64,000 bases of DNA from Ectobius pallidus (Eukaryota; Arthropoda; Insecta; Blattodea; Ectobiidae), in the NCBI GenBank assembly GCA_964059195.1, contig CAXKWD010000009.1:146439890-146503889 (forward strand), given 5' to 3'. A program made the position numbers and the translations under genes. The notes under the pieces are model-generated. The model saw only the letters and a program-made list of their open reading frames with translations, did no database searches and was not told the DNA's origin. Every line of letters begins with the position of its first letter. Positions within the stretch are counted from its first letter, which is position 1. This document shows positions 58,157 through 64,000 of this stretch, in pieces.

Positions 58157-58324
58157 CTGGAAAACGTAAAGGCATCCATTACAATTCTCAAAGTATGTAC
58201 AGATTAGTTTAGATTTATTTAGTACACATTATGAAATTACTTGATCGAGCGATGTGGCCAAGATGGTCGCTTTAAGGATGAGAACATGTGTTAGCTTAGA
58301 TTTAGATGTTTTAAAAACTATATT

Positions 58325-59042
58325 CAGTAGAGCCTCGGTAATTCGAGCCCTGGTATTTCGAGGTTCCATGTACTTCGAGCTGTTTTTAACGAAATTAAAA
58401 TTTTCCATAAAACTTTTAAATTTTTCCCGTTTATATACGGTGTCCACAAGTAAGTTTTACACACTTCCGAATGTGTTACATTTTAAGCTTTCTTTCAGTT
58501 TCTCCATGTACAAAAATGCAGGTAGAACTGTCCCACTTCGGTTTTCGTTCATAATACACAGAAATAATTTTCCATGGCTTCTTTCCAATTTTCTTGGCTT
58601 CAGGCTGCTAATGCCTATCTATTGCAGATTGACAGAAACCGTTAGGTTCGATATTTCTTTGTCGGGACCTCGTGTCAATCAATTGTAAAGTGCATACCAT
58701 ACTGTATTGTTACAGTAATCCCTACTCAGCAACAATGGTAATTAAAAGTGTTTTCCTAGTAGTGCCGCTTTCCCGTTCCACTCCATTAAGAGTTAGACAA
58801 TGACTTAATCCTTACAGGATGCCGTTGTAGGAAATTGGAAATGTTTGCCAATATACATACAGGCCCACTAAAGATATGTAGGCCTATTATATTGTTTATT
58901 TATTTTTTAAACGATTATTGTGCTCATTAAACATTTATTTATGATTTACCCATTGATTTAGTGATGTTTCCGTATAATCCGAGTTTTTTGTAATTCGAGG
59001 TAGCCTCAGCCCCAATTAGCTCGAATTATCGGGGTACTACTG
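58325..59042. mobile_element. pogo/Tigger-like element in the GST intron
   Basis: Ends CAGTAGAGCCTCGGTAATTC and, inverted, CAGTAGTACCCCGATAATTC. TA follows on the right; the left flank is TATT. The interior has no intact transposase. Confidence 0.75.
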
Positions 59043-59139
59043 TACATGTTTTTTTTTTTGTTTGTTTGTTTTTGTTTTTTCTTTTAGTAGTGGCAACTAC
59101 TTTATTTCTCCATACATAGCATACGTATATGGTTCTAAC

Positions 59140-59571
59140 TTTTATAGGCCTTTGATGTAATCACCACCATTGTGTACAACATGTTCCCAATGATGCGTAA
59201 GACTTTGGATCCCATTGGAACTGCCTAAGCAGTTGATGGTGCAAAGAGAGCGGTTGGTTGCCTGTAAAACATCTTCAACCGTATGAATTAGATCAGGATT
59301 AGATCAAAGTCACAGGGTCTTAAACTGGAGAGTACGGAGGGTGATAGAGCACCTCCCAGCCCCAACGATTGAACAGATCAGACACAACCCGTGCTGTATG
59401 TGGCCTAACATTGTCATGCAGAATGATGGGTGGATTATCCATGAAGTTGTCGCCGTTTTCTTTTAAGAGCTTCTTGCAGATTGGTTTGAAAACCAAACAG
59501 TAGTACTCCGCAATAACGTTCTGGTGTGGGGGAACGGTATATTTTAAGATCACACCATCCCAATCACGCAA
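59140..59571 (-). pseudogene. mariner-type transposase C-terminal pseudogene
   Basis: The minus-strand frame (59320-59571) includes MRDWDGVILKYTVPPHQNV, then PPIILHDNVRPHTARVV, with the second catalytic Asp in HDNxRPH, and LYHPPYSP, after which a one-base deletion shifts the frame. The next frame carries the third-Asp region (CDFDLI) and then a typical C-terminus (HHWEHVVHNGGDYIKGL, stop). It is broken, lacks its N-terminus, and sits in the GST intron. Confidence 0.78.
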
Positions 59572-60463
59572 ATGGGTAAGAGAGAAAAATGTAGATATAT
59601 TAATGAGAAGAACGTATTGGCTTATTTTGTTCTAAGAAGTAGCAAATTATCGAGTTATTGCCTTAAATAAATGTACAAATTGTACTATTACGATAAATAT
59701 ATCAAAATAATGGCTTGTATTATAATGGTTTTTACTTACGGCACTAGTGCTTTTTGTAATTTTTACAGCACTGAGATTTCTTTTGTTTTCATAGCAACCA
59801 GATAGCGTGTGGGAATGTCAAGTATGATCCATGGTAACAATATTCGTAAGTACCACTAATTCATGGGCGTACAGTGGGGGAGGGTTGAGGGGGTTAGAAC
59901 CCCTTCCGAAATATCTGCGATTTTTAGGATTATAACATGTTAAATAATTAAAAAAAGAATGGTTTGGTTATTTTATTATATTTTCTTACATAACACAGCA
60001 TTATTACAAAACTCTTGTAAATTTCAATTTCTCATTAATGATTCTATACTCTCGTAATTTATTTAATAATAATGCATATACTTAATCTCAATGAGCAAAT
60101 GATCTGAAATAATTTCTTCTGTACAGTAAAGCATAGGCCTATTCTTATTAAATAATACAACATTTCTTACGGAATTTTTCATAAATGATTCGATAACCTG
60201 GATATTTATGTGGTGTGATCGATTGGATCTCAAAAGTCCAATGGCTATCAGCTTTCAATATGTAAAACCAACTTTTCTAGAATGGACTTAGCTCCAGAAA
60301 CCAGCACGAGTAGTAAAACAAAATTACTACATCTTCAATCAACTTACTGATATAGAAACATTAGAATATACACATTAGAATATGTAGATGCAATGATTCT
60401 TATTGCTCTGCAAAAAGAAATAATTTATGGATTATAGCGCATAGTGTGTATTACATCCTACGG

Positions 60464-61409
60464 CAGGCCTTTCCAACTCGAGCACTCTGCGCTGGTGCGC
60501 ACCATCGCAGCACCCAACGGCAGCCCGGTGCTCTCCTTCCCCATGTCGCTACTGCATGTGCGTGCATCAGACAGCACAATGGATAGCTTGACCTCGCTCT
60601 CTTGGTGGATGTAACGTCTTATTTAAATGATTTAAATATTTAGTTGCAAGGGAGAAATTAGTTAATTAGCACCATGTGTGACAGAATTAAGGCTTTCAAA
60701 ATGCATAATTTATTATTTAAAGATCAACTAAAAAAGCCGGAAATGTTGACAATTTTCCTTCATTAAAATCATTAAATTTGTCTATTTACGAAAACTTCGG
60801 ATAGCATCAGACGTTGTTACAGAAATTGCACGATGAATGCAATGCCCATTCAAAGAAATTGATTTTATAGCACCTCTACTTGAATATTTATGACGCCATA
60901 TTTTGTCCTGAAAATCACCATCATGTTTCCAAACAGAGGTGATAAAAGTACATGTACTACTACTACACCAGGGATTTGCTTTCATTTTACAATTTCATTC
61001 ATCCACAGAAATTTCCCAGACTTCACGCACTTGCTTAAAACTTACGCCAGTGTTCGAGACAACTTATGCATGCAAACAGATGTTTTCAATTACGAATTTA
61101 AATAAAAGTAAAACCAGGACTTATCTGTCTGATGTTGCCTTAGAGGCTGTACTTTGAATTTCTATTGCCAAATCGATTGCACGAAATATTGGTAAATTAG
61201 TTGCGGCAAAACGATGTTAACAATCTACTTAAATTCTAAATGCTCACAAACACAATATAAGTAGAGAATAAATGGTGTGTTTATGTGTTCACAAAATTGT
61301 TATTAATAATGTTTTCATAAGCTGAACGCTGGCTAGACCTGTGGAGCTGCCTCTGGTGCTACACCGGTGCTCGCCTGCGCCGTGGAAGCACCTGAGTTGG
61401 AAAGGCCTG
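60464..61409. mobile_element. Nested hAT element with transposase remnant
   Basis: Ends CAGGCCTTTCCAACTC, inverted, and exact 8-bp duplication TCCTACGG (60456-60463 and 61410-61417). GC-rich subterminal regions contain CTGCGC/GCGCAG-type motifs. Length 946 bp. Confidence 0.93.
61020..61157 (+). pseudogene. hAT transposase dimerisation domain remnant
   Basis: The plus-strand frame reads TTYACKQMFSITNLNKSKTR, then TYLSDVALEAVL, the hATC motif (FxSTYxCEQxFSxMNxxKSKxRxxL in the family). The catalytic core is absent. It belongs to the element at 60464-61409. Confidence 0.75.
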
Positions 61410-61690
61410 TCCTACGGTATCCTACTATGCTAATTTGTACAAAAGAAAGGTTTTATTTATAGACTATTTAAAGCAAGAAATGAACAGATACCTAATGAAA
61501 ACAGTTTGAAATATTGTGCTGCATAACAAATATACTATTTATAGTGTACTAATGATCACTATATAACTGTTTAGTTATTAAAAATAGTGCATTAAGTTAC
61601 AATGTGCGCAAATACATGGAGCTGAGACAACATTATATTCAACCCCCTCCAAACAGAATTTCACTGTACGCCCATGCCCTAATTAGTTAC

Positions 61691-63197
61691 TGTATTTTAC
61701 GAACCATAAGACACACTTTTTACCTTGAAAACAGAGCCTTGAAAGTTGGGTGCGTCTAATGGTCCGAAGTACACTGAAAAATTAAAATCATGGTAAATAT
61801 TGCCGGTATACCATACTTATAAATAGGGACCGGATTCTTAGGTTTTTACCTATTTTTTTCCTTACTTCCAAAACAAAAAGCGCTCATACACTTTTTTGAA
61901 TTAAGTCCATAGGATTCACCCACATTAATTCTGTGGCACCTAAAAATACCTAAATGGGGTATAAAAACCGAAATATACCTAAACGGGATATAAAACCTAA
62001 AATATCTAATTTAGGCTACTTTTTTTTTCTTTTTTGTTTGTCAGTTGAGACGTTGATATTTTTCGGAGAGACAATAACTTTGTCGGATTGAAATTAATAC
62101 CACCAGCGTTTCGTTCAACCCGTTATCGTCTAGGATGGACAGAATCAAGAGACGAAGTGTAAGAGTACAGGCGTATTCCTTTTAAAATATTCGTATGAAC
62201 AACCATTGTTGCCGTGTATGAACAAGGATATAGATTTCTGTGTTTTAAAGCGCTTGTTTGCTTTTAGTACTGCCCTGTTATTCATACTGAGTGGTCACAC
62301 TGTGAGTTTTAAGAAGACGTGTTAATTATGTCGAAACAAATGAAATCGAGTTTATTATGGCAGTGGATTGGCGATGACCTGAATTTAATCTTTTTCCCCT
62401 TCTTCTTCTTCTTCTTCTTCTTCTTCTTCTGAGGTTATTTTATGACGTTGCACCCCGCGGGTTTCTACGTCTGCTCTGTCCTAAAGCAAGTTTACACAAA
62501 TTTAAGTCAATTTTGTTAAGTTAAACTTTACAAGTATTCTTATTGAATCCTATGTAGCACATTCAAATTCATTAAACCAATTATTCTACCCGAAAACGAT
62601 ATTTTGGTCAAAAAACCTAAAAAAAAACTATTTCACCTAATGGAAAACCTAAAACAGTGTTTTTAAAAACCTAAAAATCCGGTCCCTACTTATAAACAAG
62701 GTGTTGTAAATGATAAGATATTTACTAATTTTGGCACAGACTGTATTCAGTGAACTTATCACAATCGTAAATTGAGGGTAGCTGGAAGCCAGGTATACAT
62801 TACGAAAAGAAAGGTATGTTGAGTTCTTTTATACGAAATGAGTTGTCTCCGCCAGGTGGTTTAAATTAAGGAAGTTACCTCTAAACAGCATTGTCCCTTT
62901 ACTTACCGTATGCTGAATTGAGGGTCAGAGGGTGTAAAAGTATTGTCAGAGGGTGAAGTATTATGAGAAATTAGTTCAGTTGTTAAAATTTACGCAGTGT
63001 CGCCTGTACAGAAGAGATTTTCGTACAACACAGGTTTTAAGTTATAATTGATTTACACTGATTCCATTGTTCAAGGTAATTATTCCTTTTAAAAAATCTC
63101 GTTTAGAATCACATTAAATTGCTTTTCCTTTAAATTTCCATTCCAAAATCAAGGTGCGTATTATGGTCCGGAGCGTCTTATGCTCCGTAAAATATGG
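61691..63197. mobile_element. TIR element with TAC duplication, hosting a hAT
   Basis: Ends TGTATTTTACGAACCATAAG and, inverted, CCATATTTTACGGAGCATAA, flanked by TAC (61688-61690 and 63198-63200); the X copy at 2715-3225 shows the empty site. Contains the hAT at 61824-62688. Superfamily unknown. Confidence 0.72.
61824..62688. mobile_element. Non-autonomous hAT element (TAGGGACCGG family), copy 2
   Basis: Same termini as 8697-9477, with exact duplication CTTATAAA (61816-61823 and 62689-62696). The middle (62200-62480) is unrelated to copy 1 and contains a (CTT)n microsatellite at 62400-62430. Confidence 0.9.
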
Positions 63198-63251
63198 TAC
63201 ATCGTGCAAAAATTACTTTAATCGATCTGTTTAGCAAACAAAGTTACTTAC

Positions 63252-63393
63252 ACACACTGCCTTGAGCCTGGGAAAAAAAGTAACTGCATCAAAGTAGAGT
63301 CGCTGATCCACCATGGCTCTCTCAGATGGATCCTTAGGATACAGGTCATCATTCTTGGCATACTTGTTCACCAAATAGGCTGCAATGGCGTGG
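63252..63393 (-). CDS. Glutathione S-transferase (delta-class-like), internal exon at the domain junction
   Basis: This is the first visible exon of a GST, a cytosolic dimeric enzyme that conjugates glutathione to electrophiles in detoxification. On the minus strand an acceptor (tctacag) precedes the exon and a consensus donor (GTAAGT, from 63251) ends it. It is 142 nt: one base finishing a codon, then 47 codons. It reads HAIAAYLVNKYAKND, then LYPKDPSERAMVDQRLYFD, and ends FPRLKAVC. In the family the Ser-x-Ala-Ile segment closes the thioredoxin-like glutathione-binding domain, and the YPKDP...VDQRLYFD stretch is the linker and first helix of the C-terminal domain in delta/epsilon GSTs. It ends in phase 0, matching the next exon. 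The catalytic N-terminal Ser and roughly 60 residues must lie past position 64000. The exon shows no stop or frameshift. Class assignment is by eye; epsilon is possible but less likely. Confidence 0.9.
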
Positions 63394-63537
63394 CTGTAGA
63401 AGATACAACACAAGTGTAAGGTTAGACAGCTCCTTCCTTTGTAAGGTTGAATTTTCACAAAATCAGTTCCATTTTCAAGTCCAGTTTTCTGCTCTTTATA
63501 TATATTTTTATATTTATTTCATTTTATTTTTAAATTT

Positions 63538-63860
63538 CAGCTGTGTATATATTCCTTTTAGGTACGAGGCCATATTAGGAGTTCGGGATTTGTGTCTGTA
63601 CAGTAGGGTAGGCCATGGAACTATTGATTGTCAATTGTTTCTATTATTCGTGTATTTTATAGAGTAAATTTCAACTGATATTAATTTAAATGGATATGAT
63701 ACAGGATGATTCATGGTATGTAAATATCCAATTCGGCTTTTGCCTTTATGACTGGGAAAACCATGAAAAAACCCATGGCAAATTGGCCGACCATGGGATT
63801 TGAACCTGGGGCCTCCCGAATGCAAGTCCAAGACGTTGCCATCTCGGCCACCTTGCTCGG
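63538..63860 (-). repeat. tRNA-derived SINE S1, full-length
   Basis: The minus strand opens with a tRNA-like head (AAGGTGGCCGAGATGGCAAC, then GGTTCAAATCCCATGG) and runs through the GACTGGGAAAACC...GGCCATATTAGGAG body to an AT-rich tail. It lies about 150 bases upstream of the 63.3 kb GST exon, in the preceding intron. Confidence 0.8.
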
Positions 63861-64000
63861 TTTTTCTGCTCTTCTCACGTGCTAAATACCGTATATATAC
63901 TCGAATACTACCTGCTTTTTCCCCCCACCCCCAAAAATCACGAATGAAGAACTTAAAGTGTGGGTATTATTTGAATACTCGATTCTTTTCATCTAAATTT

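Larger units (their letters stand above)
59862..61676. mobile_element. hAT-like element with CATGGGCGTACAGTG ends
   Basis: Inverted ends CATGGGCGTACAGTG, flanked by CACTAATT (59854-59861) and CCCTAATT (61677-61684), an 8-bp duplication with one change. The intact X copy at 2715-3225 shows the empty site. It hosts another hAT element at 60464-61409. Confidence 0.82.
59710..63215 (+). repeat. Repeat family X, copy 3, split by two insertions
   Basis: X pieces at 59710-59861, 61677-61690 and 63198-63215 join in order (ACTAATT, AGTTAC, then TCGTGCAAAA) when the elements at 59862-61676 and 61691-63197 are removed, matching 3180-3225. This copy lies within the GST intron, ending some 35 bases from the exon donor. 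Confidence 0.8.

Overview
This window looks like nuclear DNA of a large, transposon-rich insect genome. It is AT-rich, has no dense coding, and holds one clearly split protein-coding gene with consensus splice sites among nested mobile elements. The gene is a delta-class-like glutathione S-transferase (GST). The repeats (mariner, Tc1-like, pogo-like, hAT and Harbinger-like elements, short non-autonomous Helitrons, LINE 3' ends, tRNA-headed SINEs) fit an arthropod. A cockroach or other polyneopteran is my best guess, but that is recognition by eye, not a search result. Layout. (1) 1-16.4 kb: a palindromic mariner split by a Helitron, a pogo-like element, LINE 3' fragments, hAT elements with exact 8-bp target duplications (one with a remnant of the transposase dimerisation domain), and more mariner 3' halves and Helitrons. 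(2) 17-21.3 kb: two Helitrons joined end to end, the second split by a LINE, then repeat family X, a hAT-like element and a complete Helitron. (3) 21.4-24.2 kb: the longest stretch with little recognisable repeat. (4) 24.2-38.3 kb: SINEs, a Harbinger-like element nested in a Helitron, an unclassified TIR transposon, a two-part hAT-like composite sharing one target duplication, a foldback element, two Tc1-like elements sharing one TA, and a hAT-like element carrying a mariner foldback. (5) 38.8-49 kb: further foldbacks, three SINEs in a row, family Y copies and a LINE interrupted by a transposon with 60-bp tandem repeats. (6) 49-52 kb: low repeat content, with a possible minus-strand promoter and first exon at 51.7-52.05 kb. 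(7) 52.6-53.6 kb: a mariner remnant and a 189-bp near-perfect palindrome carrying two divergent tRNA-Asn-like genes. (8) 56.1-63.4 kb: the last three coding exons of the GST gene on the minus strand, with introns swollen by nested transposons; its 5' exons lie beyond the right edge. The GST is the only gene whose product I can name with confidence. The other protein-like stretches are transposase remnants or unrecognised. The most unusual signals are a scattered palindromic octamer TAGGCCTA, far commoner than base composition predicts and seen as an insertion between repeat copies; the tRNA palindrome; the composite hAT-like unit; modular exchange of Helitron ends; and repeated formation of inverted-duplicate transposons.
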